Assembly: GCA_002794785.1 (NCBI GenBank)
Contig: NBBA01000001.1
Span: forward strand, 4,464,001-4,528,000
Reading direction: 5' to 3'
Source of the DNA: Coniferiporia sulphurascens
Taxonomy: Eukaryota > Basidiomycota > Agaricomycetes > Hymenochaetales > Hymenochaetaceae
DNA length: 64,000 nt
Shown here: piece after piece, positions 36,339 to 47,370 of the stretch
How positions within the stretch are numbered: position 1 is the first letter of the stretch
How the letters are laid out: the number at the start of each line of letters is the position of its first letter
Translations under genes and position numbers: made by a program
The notes under the pieces: model-generated
Seen by the model: only the letters and a program-made list of their open reading frames with translations
What the model was told of the DNA's origin: nothing
Database searches by the model: none

Positions 36339-36566
36339 GCTGCTGTCATTTCCCGTATATCTCTTGCTTTCCCCTCTGGATGGTGTGTATGGTACAACCG
36401 TTGAGACCGAATGCAGAGGCGCGTGTGCTGTATATTTTGTGTAAGTACAGCTGAGTTTTTGTGAACGCCAGGTCCGCTACCTCCAGTCGCTTCCCAGCAT
36501 TTCAGTTAATTATGTTACGCAGAAAATGGGAGATATATAAAATGATGAAAGAGCGACGGATCCAGA

Positions 36567-36887
36567 CTATAAGAATATGATTCGGGCGAGCTCGAATAAG
36601 ACTGACCGCGGGAAGTATTCATTAGACTTGTAAGAAAGGCAAGGACGAACACAATGAAACGCACCTCCACCACACACGACGAATACGACAAGTCCAAGCG
36701 CCCACACTGGAATAGGGCTCTTCTGCGCGAGGCGCTCCTGGCGCGACGGCTTGGTGGGCTTCTTGCCCTCTCGTGCGGCCTTGGCGAAGCTCTGGTTCTT
36801 CAGGCGCAGCTCGTGCTGGGTGGGCTGAAATGGGGGTTATGTCGATACAATGTGATAAGACTGGAAATTGAAATATTAACACACCAT
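36567..36887 (-). CDS. YSY6: RAMP4/SERP1-like ER stress-associated protein (Ysy6)
   Basis: Tail-anchored protein beside the Sec61 translocon that stabilises new membrane proteins. Coding exons on the minus strand, 36885-36887 (the ATG alone), 36666-36824 plus one base at 36665, and 36567-36601, give 65 aa, the usual length. Sequence: MPTQHELRLKNQSFAKAARE, a basic stretch with KKPTKPSRQERLAQKSPIPV, then the C-terminal span VWALGLVVFVVCGGVLFELA ending RIIFL. The VVCGG block with a following hydrophobic tail is diagnostic. The first intron follows the start codon directly. A nearer acceptor for the last exon (ACAAG) would stop after one codon, so the CGGTCAG acceptor is chosen. Shares a 156-nt promoter with BMT5. 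Confidence 0.9.
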
Positions 36888-37043
36888 GGTGGTTGGAGAC
36901 TGGGGTGTAGGATGAGTAGCAGCCAGCGCCCGCGCTCGACGTGTCCGGCAGACGTGGCACGCTCTTCCAAAAACGGGCGTCGATCATCTCGTGCTCATTC
37001 ATACTTTCCCGACTCCTTGTGGGGACTCACAGTTACCATCTCG
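36888..37043. promoter_or_regulatory. Bidirectional promoter of YSY6 and BMT5
   Basis: Only 156 nt separate the two divergent start codons, so both transcripts must start within or just beside this stretch. No TATA box is seen on either strand. Shared regulation is likely but inferred. Confidence 0.6.
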
Positions 37044-38196
37044 ATGGCGAAAAAAGGTTCCCTAAAAGCTACGCTTTCCTCACAGCAGGCACGCTTAAAG
37101 AAAAAGGCGCAGGCCAAGGAGTCATCCCAAAAAGATCAAAAACAAAGTGCGATCGATTCCGCGAAGGAGAGAGCAAAAGCAAAAGCCGCATCGGCCTCAA
37201 AAACTACTACTGGTAAAAAGCGTCTGACTATCCCTTTTCGCCCCTCGGACACGATTTTGCTCATCGGAGAGGGAAACTTTTCCTTCGCGCGTGCTTTATT
37301 ATTATGCCCTGCCCTGCAATATCTTCCCCCGAAGAACATTACTGCTACCGCTTACGATTCGGAGGACGAGTGCCTCGCGAAGTACCCCGAGGCTCACGCG
37401 ATCGTGAAGGAGTTGAGGTCAAAAGGCGTGGAGGTATTGTTCGGGATCGACGCGACGATACTAGAGAAGTACAAGCTGCTGAAAGGAAGGAAATGGGATC
37501 GCATAGTTTGGAACTTCCCGCACGCCGGTATGGCGCATTTACTCTCAAGGAAGAGGAGGATTCCTCACATTCATGTCTTTCCCGCTTGTCCTAGGGAAAA
37601 GCATCACAGACCAAGACCGAAATATCCTGTGCAACCAGATGCTCCTCCTTGACTTTCTTCGATCTGCCGCGCCGTTCCTTGCGCTGGGCGTTGTGCCTTC
37701 CGTCGTTGTCCCGCGGAAGAAAAAGAAGAAAAATGCAGACGACTCTGGCTCGGAGGACGGGCGCGCGGTAGATGATGCTCGCGATGCTATGTCCGAAGAT
37801 GAGGATGGGGAGCTATTGAACGAGTCTACAACGCAGGCTGTACGTGACGGTGCGCGTGGAACGATCTTAGTCACTCTGCGGAACGTCCACCCGTATACCG
37901 ATTGGTGAGCAACTCTATCCACATCGCGCTAGCCATACCATCGTAAGGCATCTGACATGTATATGCGTGTGTGTAGGAACCTGCCCAAACTAGCAAAGAA
38001 TCCGCCCCCACCGTCCACACCGTCGGGCAAGCCCAATCCGAGATACACCCAGTTGCGATCCTTCGCGTTCCATCGTTCGGAGTGGGAAGGCTACGAGCAC
38101 CGTATGACGAAGGGTGAGCGTGCGCAAGGGACAGGAAAGACTGGCCAGGGAGGCGAGGACCGTACATGGGAGTTCTGTCTAAGAGACTCCGAGTAG
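37044..38196 (+). CDS. BMT5: 25S rRNA (uridine-N3)-methyltransferase, Bmt5-like
   Basis: S-adenosylmethionine-dependent nucleolar enzyme; in yeast it makes m3U2634 in 25S rRNA. Exons 37044-37527, 37595-37904 and 37977-38196 give 337 aa, matching yeast Bmt5 (336). The N-terminus is Lys-rich (MAKKGSLKATLSSQQARLKK), a likely nucleolar signal. The DUF2431 core follows: LLIGEGNFSFARAL (SAM-binding loop), ITATAYDSEDECLAKYPEA, VLFGIDATILEKY, WDRIVWNFPHAGKSITDQDR (NFPH is diagnostic), and a mid-region Lys/acidic insert. The last exon reads WNLPKLAKN, RSFAFHRSEWEGYEHRMTKG, the conserved SFxF..E.YEHR block. The start is the first ATG and gives a good basic leader. Confidence 0.93.
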
Positions 38197-39480
38197 TTGC
38201 GCAAAAGATGTGGTACGTCCATCATTTTTCCGGGAATCATAGATGGTGATATTCTTTGCTTACGATCTTTTTTTAGCGGAAAGTACTACTACTTTCCTTC
38301 ATGTTCTTCATCAGGGTGGACTAGGTACTTTGCATATCCTGCGCTTTAACGGGTCTGCGTCGGAATCGTGCCCAAGCCTAGGATTCTTATGGCTCTCTAT
38401 GTCAACGCAGGGCTCAAACTGATATTCTCGGGCCAACTGAAGTGTCCACCGCCGACCAAACTCAGGTTCCAATCCGGGACGAAATGAAGGACGCATCACG
38501 ACGTGGAGGGAGGGAGGGCGGGGTACATGTATATGCACCAAAAGCAAACAAAGAATGTACTAGATTCCTGAGGCACGACCATTGCTATTCTATCTCTTCC
38601 CTAGGGACTGTAATACTTATCACAAAAGCAGCTTCGAGTTGGGCAAGTCAAACCACTGAAAATTTGCTCATCTGCTTGAATTGAATCACGCTACAAGTAT
38701 GACCGCTCATCTAAGACAGCAGACTGAAACGAGTTCACTTCTCTCCGGTACATGTGTATTACTCGGTAGTCCATTGCCGATTCGGTAACGGGGACTTCGA
38801 ATTCACGGAGGCGGGGCACCTCCAACCGGGATGCTTCCATCCTGTGGCTGGTTCTCTCAAGGCTCGTAAATTTGGTAAAGCCACCGATGGGATCCCCTCT
38901 ACTAAGGTTCTAAAGATATGCTGGCTACAATAAGTACAGTACCTGTGACCCTCTCTACCCCTCAATTGATGCGTCCATTGTGCAAGTCAGAATTACATGT
39001 CCGCTTCGTGAATCGTGACCTCTGCAAGACACCTTCGATGCCAGAATAATAATAAAGACATGTGTATTCGGGATTCAGAAGCTCTCTTAGTTCGCTCAGG
39101 CTCTGTTGGAACTTATGATTGATGCCGCTTAGACGCTCGCGGAAATTTGACCCCTCCGGATCGCGCAATACTGAGATCGAAGCCTTCTCGCGTCGTGTCA
39201 GTGTGTACGGACTTAGCCATTATAGTACTAATTGTAACATCATAAGAGGTTAGGTATGAGAGCCCTTAGACGGAGTAGATGGAGAAAAGAGAATGTGGTG
39301 AGCATAGACGCATCGAAAAGAGCTTATGTACATGGAATCGTTGCAAAGATGATAGAATTATAGTGTACTACTAAGAAACTAGCGAGAACATAGTAAAGGA
39401 GTGGGGGAACAGCGACGAGAACGAATGATGCGAGATGAAATCGAGATTGGCATAGAACATGTCACCGAGTAATCAAGCAC
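38197..39480. other. Convergent 1.3 kb spacer, no gene seen
   Basis: Separates the BMT5 stop from the stop of the minus-strand DUF2235 gene. Short frames only. A T-rich run follows BMT5. No repeats or RNA genes were recognised. Confidence 0.55.
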
Positions 39481-41637
39481 CTAATCCACCCATTCCGGCT
39501 CTACTTCAAACCGCAGACGCGGCTTGTAGTCGAGTCCCTGCGCCTCCATGCGCATCTTTACCGAGCGGTGCACCTTGATACCATGCTTGCCCTGCTGCGG
39601 GAAGACGCGCGGACGGCCACGGTTAAATCTAGAAAGACGAAAAGTCCCATACGTCAGTATGCGCTGCCATCAATTGCCTGCATAAGTACGCAAGTACTCA
39701 CCCGATACGCTTCGTCCACGTCCCGTCGGACTTCTGCTCGCGCTCAGACATGGGGATGAATTCGAGGAGCCACCATGGGGGAGCAAGCTTCAGCTGGTCG
39801 TAGACGGGGCAGAGGGCGTCGCGCAGCTCCTCTTCCTCCTCGCCGAGGAATACGGTCCCGTCGTCGCTGCTGTCCACGGACCGGTCTTCCTCCGTCCTCT
39901 CGGGAGCATCCGACTTGTCGGCGAAGCTCGCGTCCATCGGGCTGGATTGCAAGTTCTCGGTCCCTGCCAAGACGGTGCGCTTTGGGGCCTTCTTCGCCTT
40001 CATCGCGGCCTTGGCAGCCTTTGCGGGGTTCATGGGCGTAATGGGTGCGGGCACCGGTACCGGGAGTGGTGGTGGGCGCGGCGTGACGAAAGGATATAAA
40101 GTGGCTGGGTCGATTCCGGCGATGTCGCGCAATTTGTCCGCCTCGAACTGGATCCCTGTGTTTGTGAGGAAGCACTGGCGAAGCATCCAGCGGAGAGTGA
40201 TCCGCGCAAGGCTGTGGCGTGTGTCGTTGGGGACAGAGCCACCGCCGACATCTTCAGAGTACATCAGCGACGGTTAGGACATTAAAATAGGAGAGCACCT
40301 GTACATACCACAATGACATCCTGCAAACCAGACTTCGAGAGCGTCGGTGGGTTTGTCGTAATTGGTGTACATTTCCTCTAGCCTCGTCACCTTGTGATCC
40401 TCGTCTTTATCGTCCTTCCTGCTGTTGCTGCGGCTCCCCACACGCTTGATCACCTCGGCACCGTGCCGTGCGGCATCAGCGATATCCTCAAGGACGGCCT
40501 TTGAGTTGTGCCTGAGATGTTTATGCTTAATCTTTTTCTGCCGTTCCACGATAACTTGATCAAGGACCGCCTCCTCCTTGGTTGGGAATTGGTAGTTGTT
40601 CTGCTTAAATTTAGCTCGATGCTCGTCAAGCGAAAGCGCATGTCTGAAGGTGTTTATACATGTGTTGCTCTTCGTGAAGGGCAGTCGGCGCGGGAATAGC
40701 CCAACTGAGGCGACCGTGTCCCAGACACCGACGAATTCGATGTTAACATCAATGGAAAATGTCTTCTTCTGCATTGCCGAGTGACAGGTGGTGAGATGGA
40801 TTCGGAAGAGTTAACCAGCTAATTGAGACTTACGAAGAGGACGCTCTGCTTCCAGCCTAGCACCATTGTCAGACCAGGTCCTAAGTGCATTCACGAAGAG
40901 AATATCATACCTTTCTCGTCATCTTTCTGGTACATTCGATAGGCAAACGGGACCTGCTGGTGGTTGCTATTGGGGAGTAAACCGACCTACAGACTATAAG
41001 CACCCTGTAAATTCATAAATAAATAGAAAACACACTTTGTGCACCATGCCGGCCAAGGCGCGAGCAGTATAGGCTCCTCGGGAAAATCCGAAAATGCAAA
41101 TCTTGTCCCCCTCTTTGTCTACGGATCAAAGGAAGATTTGTCAATCGGCACTTGACGGAACGGAGGCAAACGGAATAAGTAGTGCTAAAATACCCACAAT
41201 TTTCCATAAGAAACTCGTAGCCGCCCATAACGTGGTGGTTCAAGTTGTTTGCAAACATTTCGTCCACCGTTTTCGAAAGCTTGGAATACAAGGGTGTGGC
41301 AATTTGTGGGATGGTGTACGTCCCAATACCAGCCTAGAGGGAACATAAGGACGCTTGATGTAATCGATGCAAGAGTGGAAGAACGCACCTGGTAATACAC
41401 CAGCTGCTGGTCCTTGTCGCCCTTCTTCAGCATCGCGAAGAGCTGTACGATATTCGAGTTGTCGCTGTCGAACTGATCGCCCGTTCCATCAAAGCATAGG
41501 ACGAGTGATCGTGCATTCGTATGCGGCGGGATGATCTCGCCAACGTAATTGGTGTCGAGGCTTGTCTCCGTTGCGACGCGATGCGGGTGGCCCGGCGCGC
41601 TACGGCCCCTCGAGTCTGTCGGCGACGAGCTGGCCAT
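39481..41637 (-). CDS. DUF2235 (alpha/beta-hydrolase-like) protein
   Basis: Eight exons on the minus strand give 574 aa: 41389-41637, 41198-41333, 41036-41118, 40911-40986, 40834-40856, 40309-40768, 39702-40251, 39481-39628. FDGTGDQFD at residues 49-57 and GFSRGAYTARALAGMVH near 138-154 are the two DUF2235 hallmarks; GFSRG holds the nucleophilic Ser of the G-x-S-x-G elbow. Further blocks are VGVWDTVASVGLFPRRLPFT, RHALSLDEHRAKF, and the WFAGCHCDVGGGS motif with the catalytic Asp, then PPWWLLEFIPMS. In bacteria this family includes Tle1-type phospholipases; in fungi it is widespread but mostly uncharacterised, so a lipase or esterase role is inference. Exon 40834-40856 is 23 nt. No signal peptide is present. 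Confidence 0.9.
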
Positions 41638-42158
41638 CGTCGTATGGTGGGTGAAGGGAAGGGAGGGTTAGGACAGGCGTGTACACGCGAACACGGGGCT
41701 TTATATTCGTACAAACCCGAACAGAGCACCTGCCAATCACCGAGAGTATATCTGGCTCAGCGGGCTTCTCGAAGCGAATCTTCCATGCATAGTGTCCCGA
41801 GACGCCCACAGAAGCTGGCTAAGCCATTCATGGCAAAAATGGGAAGAAGGGCAGTGAGAAAGGGGTTTCATTCAAAGAACGACGATGGGCTCGGAGATGA
41901 GAGGCATCGCGCAGTGGGCGGGGGCAGTGAGCGCGGCGTCGGGCGTGATGGGCGAGGCCGACGCCGAGAGTGCGTCGGAACCTGATTTGGGTTCGGTTTT
42001 AATAAATCGCATTCATTTCTGGCTTCTATTCTTAAGAGGCGATCAGGATGACATCAATTACCCTGCTTACGTACAAGTTTACGTCAACACCGCACTGTTT
42101 GCTGCTAGGCTAGCTAGCGTTCAAGTTACTAGCGCCCCCCAGTACGACCCTCTCGACG
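41638..42158. other. Divergent promoter region of DUF2235 gene and PTP gene
   Basis: 521 nt between the two divergent starts. It carries a TATA-like box for the minus-strand gene; the plus-strand side is AT-rich around 41995-42070. No gene seen. Confidence 0.6.
41699..41705 (-). promoter_or_regulatory. TATA-like box of the DUF2235 gene
   Basis: TATAAAG on the minus strand, 62 nt before the ATG at 41637, which is a typical fungal spacing. Confidence 0.55.
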
Positions 42159-43421
42159 ATGCCGCCGCCGTCCACGACAACACTACCCGCCTGGCTGAAG
42201 CGCGCACTTGGTGACCACGTATACCTCAACAAGGTCATAGAAGTCCTCGGTACGCGCGAAATTGTCCGAGAGAATGCACGAACAGCTACGCGCCATAACA
42301 GCGACAAGCAGGGCCGCCGTCGCTCGCAGCTGCGCAACCCGTTCTCCTCTCGCATTCCGAAACAGCTTACGGAGTACTACAACGTCGATATTGGCTCGCG
42401 TCGCGAGAATTTGTACGAGAATCGGTATCACGCGGTCGAGCCGTACGACCGCACGCGTGTAGTAGTTGGGCCTAGCAGTGACCCAAGCTCGGAGGGGCGG
42501 TACCTCAATGGAGATTGGGTGCGCGAGCTATATGGCGGCCGATGGTGGATCGCGACGCAAGCACCACTTCCGAATACCGTCCACACCTTCCTATCTATCT
42601 TCCTGCAGCCTGAATCGCGTCCGCCCGCGCACCTTGCGCCAACCGACTCTTTCCCTCCCGGCCCATGCAGGATACGCACCGCTGTCCAGCTGACGCGCAC
42701 AAACGAGGGCGGGCGGACGAAGGCGCATCCGTACTTCCCTACGGAAATTGGCCAGTCGTATGTCGTACCCCCGCCCAACGGCGCCTCGGTACCGGCGCTA
42801 AAGATCACACTGGAAGCACAGCGTGAAGTCCCGCTGGCATGCTGTGTGCAGAGTGCGATCCGCCTGGTGCAATGCGCCGAGTCTGGAAGCGAGCCGGATA
42901 CCCACCGGCATACCAAAGTGGATGAGATCGGCGACGCGGTGCACTTCACGCACCTCCTCTTCACGCACTGGCCGGACTTCGGCGTCCCGGAAGGGCCGGA
43001 CGAGAAGGCGAGTTTGCTAGCCTTCGCGCGTCTGGTGGAGACTATCAACAACGCCCCTCCGCCATCCGTATCTTCTCCACCCAAAAGTCCTGTCCACCCC
43101 GCTCCGCCGATCACCGTCAACTGTTCCGCAGGCATCGGGCGCACAGGGTCCTTCATCGCCCTCACTTCTCTACTGCGCGCACACGGTCAGCTCGTGCTCG
43201 GCCGGCCCCGCACATCTCCCGGAGACTTTCCCCCTCTCCCGCCGTCCCCGCAGGGCCCTCTGCCGGACGAATTAAGCGCCGACGAGGTTGCCGCGGAGAT
43301 TGATATGCTGCGCGAACAGCGACCGGCGATGGTGCAGCGGCCTGAACAACAGGTCCTGGTGTACGAATTGCTAGCAGCCGTCTATCATGAGGCTGAGGCG
43401 CGCGCCCAGTCCGACTCGTGA
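42159..43421 (+). CDS. Classical protein tyrosine phosphatase, NCX5R variant
   Basis: Intronless, 420 aa. The N-terminus (PAWLKRALGDHVYLNKVIEV) leads into the PTP domain: ENLYENRYHAVEPYDRTRVV (NRY substrate region), YLNGDWV, WWIATQAPLPNTVHTF, HFTHLLFTHWPDFGVPEGPD with the WPD-loop Asp273, the P-loop VNCSAGIGRTGSF with Cys322 and Arg328, and the Q-loop EQRPAMVQRPEQQ with catalytic Gln. The residue before the catalytic Cys is Asn321 instead of His. The Cys, Arg, Asp and Gln residues are all present, so activity is expected, perhaps with an altered Cys pKa. The nearest fungal relatives are Pyp/Ptp-type MAPK phosphatases, a loose assignment. The lack of introns contrasts with its neighbours. Confidence 0.93.
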   Translation: MPPPSTTTLPAWLKRALGDHVYLNKVIEVLGTREIVRENARTATRHNSDKQGRRRSQLRNPFSSRIPKQLTEYYNVDIGSRRENLYENRYHAVEPYDRTRVVVGPSSDPSSEGRYLNGDWVRELYGGRWWIATQAPLPNTVHTFLSIFLQPESRPPAHLAPTDSFPPGPCRIRTAVQLTRTNEGGRTKAHPYFPTEIGQSYVVPPPNGASVPALKITLEAQREVPLACCVQSAIRLVQCAESGSEPDTHRHTKVDEIGDAVHFTHLLFTHWPDFGVPEGPDEKASLLAFARLVETINNAPPPSVSSPPKSPVHPAPPITVNCSAGIGRTGSFIALTSLLRAHGQLVLGRPRTSPGDFPPLPPSPQGPLPDELSADEVAAEIDMLREQRPAMVQRPEQQVLVYELLAAVYHEAEARAQSDS

Positions 43422-43966
43422 ACTCGCCGCCTTATTTTCGGACGCTGATCTTTTTATTTATTTTGGAAGTGATTGTAGCTATTTTTTGCTATTTTAAACT
43501 AAGCCTATGTTGTACCGAAAGCTCGCTTGTACGCTTTTATCGTGGTCCGTTACTTGGTGTGGTTCACCTCTATGTTAAGTCGATTTAGGGCGAGATTGTT
43601 GTAACGACGTGGCCCATCCTGCCTATCTCTGTACTCACTACACTGGGTTTCATCAATGGGGTAGAACTTTGTTGCCTGCCGCGCCACCCCCAGAAGGCGG
43701 CATGCGCGCTTGTACCTAACCCCTTTACGACTCTCTCATAACTAAAGAGTTCCCCGCGAGACTCGGAGTCGTTTGGAAGGGTTAATATTCACTTCCGAGG
43801 AGGGGAAGTAGTACCCTTCGTCGATATAGTTCACAGGAAGGGAAGGAAACCAAGAAAGGGAAAGGGGGGGATCGTATTCCCACTACCGGCGAAGCAATGC
43901 GACTTCATATATTACCCTTCGCAAATCGGAAATTAATACACACAATCGGCGCCTAAACGGGAACGT
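43422..43966. other. Convergent spacer, no gene seen
   Basis: 545 nt between the PTP stop and the stop of the minus-strand AP-3 delta gene. The first part is T-rich, as in a 3' UTR. Nothing else recognised. Confidence 0.6.
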
Positions 43967-46900
43967 TCAATGTTCCTCAGGAGTACCAGGCGCATCGACC
44001 ACCACACCCTCCCTCACGCGCTTTTTCTTCGTCGTGCCCGTGCCTGTGCCTGCTAATTTCTTCTTTTTCACCCGCGTCACCTTGATCAACTCGGGTGTGC
44101 TCGCGTTCGGCGGCTCGTTGTCCACTTCGTACGCAGGGTATGCCGGGGGTGGGATGACAGGTGTCGGTGCGCGGGACGACGACGACGATTTCTGGAATTG
44201 GGTGGTGGGTGTGGCAATCCGGGCTGGCGTTGATGTCCGGGACGACTTTTGCTCGGCTGGTGGGGTGGCAGGGGCGGGGGAGCGCTTTACTGCGTCGGGA
44301 GGCATCTCGCCTCCGCGGTCGATGCTAAAGGATACGTGGGTTGATGGTAGAGGTTGCCGAAGCAGGCTTGACGGCATGCCATTCCGCGCGACTGTACAGA
44401 CGAGATGAGTTCAGCAAAGTAGACAGAGAAAAAATGCGGAGCCACTGGGAGTTACGCACTTGAACTGACGGGAGGCAGGCCGTCGAGTCGCACAACGGGG
44501 ATTGACTCTACGTCTACAGAGCTTTGATGTTGAGCTTTTGGATGGTCGTCGATGATGTAGTACGGGTCGTCCCGCAGCATTTCCATACGACGGGCCTTTG
44601 CCTAGCATAGTGGCATTTGTTTAGTATATAGCTTTCGGAATAAGCGGAGAGAAGGGGAAACTTACCTTGGCCCTCTCCTCAGCCTCAGCGATCTCCTCCT
44701 CAGTCATCGCAGCTCCTGGCTCCTTCTTCTTCTTTCCCTTTTTTGCACCTACTTCGCTCGTCTCGCCACCCTCCCCTGCGTCCTTAACCCTCCCCTTCCC
44801 CTTCCTATCTTTCTTTTTCTTCCGAATTTCCCCAACGACTTCTGCTGGGGCTTTTGCGGCTGGTTTCGCCCGCGGTACAATCCAAGCATCTAAATCTAAG
44901 CCCTCTGGCGGGACAATGCTCGTCTGAGCTTCAAGAGCTACTGGATTCAGCGCATATGTTGAGAAGAGGGGTTGGAGGAGGAAAAGACTCTTAGGGAAAT
45001 GCGGCTCAGTAGTCCCGACGGGATCGAACGCTGATGTGCTTGCGTCTGCGAAGCCATTCTCGTATTCCGGTCTTAGTCTTGGACGATAAGACGACAAGTC
45101 CGCCTGAATGAAGTTGAAGAGCTGCAGCACATTCGCCGCCTTCACTCCCGGGTTAGTAAGCCTAGAAGTGAACGCGAAGCGAAACATTATTGACATACCC
45201 TTTCCTGGACTTCGAAATCCGGGTTGCTTGCAAATACCCGCATCCCGGAGACGATAGATCCAACGGTTGCCTTCACCTCCTGCAAATCATCTTCATCCCA
45301 TTGGCCTGCCAAGTCTGCGGCCCAGGCGCCAAAGATCTTTGCCACACTCTGGATATAGACTGCGACAATATCTGGTGCAAGTTTGGTTCCATCCACCGAC
45401 AGTAACGCAGGAAGGACCTTTCGAGTATCAGATAATTCACTGTATGGCGGGAAATAAGTATTTCAGGTTGAGAACGGATAAACATTCGACTGACCTGCTG
45501 AATTCTCCGCAAATCCATGCCGCGGCATACAGGACCTCCTGGCAGCCGGCTCCCTCCCCATCTGAACCGCTCCCACTCAGGAATGTCTCATCCTCTAATA
45601 TTCTCATGCTCATCTGCACGGCATATCTCCTCACCTGCTTTACGCGAACCACGATGTCCACCAGTTGATCTCGAATTACATCCCCCACAGGTGCGCGTGC
45701 GACGTATGCAAGATCGATGAGTACAGAGACGTACCACTCAAAGTCCGACACGTTCGAGTATAGGTCATCAGCACATAATGTGAGAATACGACGCGCGAGA
45801 GTCGTCCGGTAGGCTACAGAAGAACGAGCGGGGGAATCTACGGGACGGGCTGGGGTAGGTTCGGCCGCAACTGCCGCAAGCAGCTGAGCGGCTGTTCGGG
45901 TTGTGGAAATATCCGGTTTGACGAGATGAGAAAGGAGCTGTTGCACGATCGACTGCAGGTTATTCGAGTTCACCTAGTCACAACACCTTTTAGTAACTTT
46001 GGAAAATGAGCACGGGAACACACACCATAGCAGAAATCAAGTCTAAGGCCCTCATTCGTATACTAAGGTCTTGATCGTCGATACTCGCCATTATCCGTGT
46101 CTCATACTCTGCTACAAGATGCGGATACGACGGAACAATCTTGGTTAAGGCCAAAAGAGAGATGTACTTCACTAAGAGCATGTAAGTGTTGAAATAAGGT
46201 TTTGATGCTATATACTAACGATTTTGATCTGAATCTTCCAGAAATGCAGCTAGTTTCGTTACGCATGTCTTCGCCAATGAATGACCGGAGACGCCCTGCA
46301 ACATTCCGCCGATAATGCAGGTGTGGACGCATTCATACAAAAGGGAAATCGCCGGCGTAGTGGAGATGAGCTCAGTTATAGGAGGCTGTAGCTTCCTGAT
46401 CAAACGGGGCTCATATGGTGTTAATAGGCCAAACTAGGGAGATTGTTGGTAATGAGCGAGAGGAGGAACGGTAGGAAAACACAAACAAGCTTGATCGTCT
46501 TGATCAATATCCAATTATTGCTTGACGTCGTGAGGATATGGAAAAGTGGCGGGGCAAACGGAAGATATGCTTGCGGATTCTGTCTAGCCAATTCGCAGAG
46601 CACATTGACTGTCGCGCATACTACTCCTATTCTTTGCATCAGGATAACCAAGCTTTCGTTCAGAGATTCTCGTCACCAACCGGTGTCCGGATCTTCCAAC
46701 CTTTCTTTCAGACGCTCCATCCCATATTCAATAGCCTCAGGGTATTTCATGAAGACCTTATATAACGCCAATACAGCCCGTTTGCGGACGGCCGGACGGG
46801 AGTGCGTAAGCATCCCGATGAGGTCGCGCGATAAGTCGCGGGCGAGATCTGGGGTGACAATATGAGAAAGGCCATTCAACGCAACGGCTACGTCGGAAGG

Positions 46901-47370
46901 TTTAGATGATGTTAAATCCTGCACGGTATGTTACATGACGCATCGAATCGTGTGTATAAAGACACATACCTTCTTGAGGAGATTGGTCGTAAGCATGAGC
47001 ACATCAGTATCTTGCTCAAACGACTGTATAGCCGCGAGATATCCCATACTCTTCAAGTGGTAGCGTGGTGAAGACATAACTTCAACAACATGGAAGGAGG
47101 CCCAGCTCATGTCATATCCTAGCATTTCAAGCTACAGGAGCAGAAACCATTTAGACTGTATGATTAGCATGCAAGCGCAGTAGGAGACATATCGCATCGA
47201 GATACAGGACATACATAAGTCAATTTAAGGACTGCCGCCGCCTTAAGCTCCATGTCCTCCCCGCGCACCTCCTTGCGGATCTCGTCTATAGCGCCAGATA
47301 TGAAGCGCGACTCATCCTCCTTATGTGCACGCAGACCTCGGATGAGATCCTGAAGATTACGCTCCCACAT
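43967..47370 (-). CDS. APL5: AP-3 complex subunit delta
   Basis: Large chain of the AP-3 adaptor, which sorts cargo from Golgi or endosomes to the vacuole. Eleven exons on the minus strand give 938 aa: 47215-47370, 46970-47131, 46681-46918, 46487-46626, 46220-46433, 46026-46171, 45495-45973, 45199-45439, 44666-45139, 44460-44601, 43967-44391. The N-terminus MWERNLQDLIRGLRAHKEDE is diagnostic of delta adaptin. HEAT-type repeats follow: YDMSWASFHVVEVMSS, KRAVLALYKVFMKYPEAIEY, KTIKLFGLLTPYEPRLIRKL, and LALTKIVPSYPHLVAEYE, then DFEWYVSVLIDLAY. The hinge and tail are Lys-rich (IRKKKKDRKGKGRVKD) and Ser/Thr/Pro-rich, as in other delta chains. The intron 45140-45198 acceptor is AAG preceded by a CTTACTAAC branch site. 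There is no ear domain beyond the Lys-rich tail. Confidence 0.94.
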
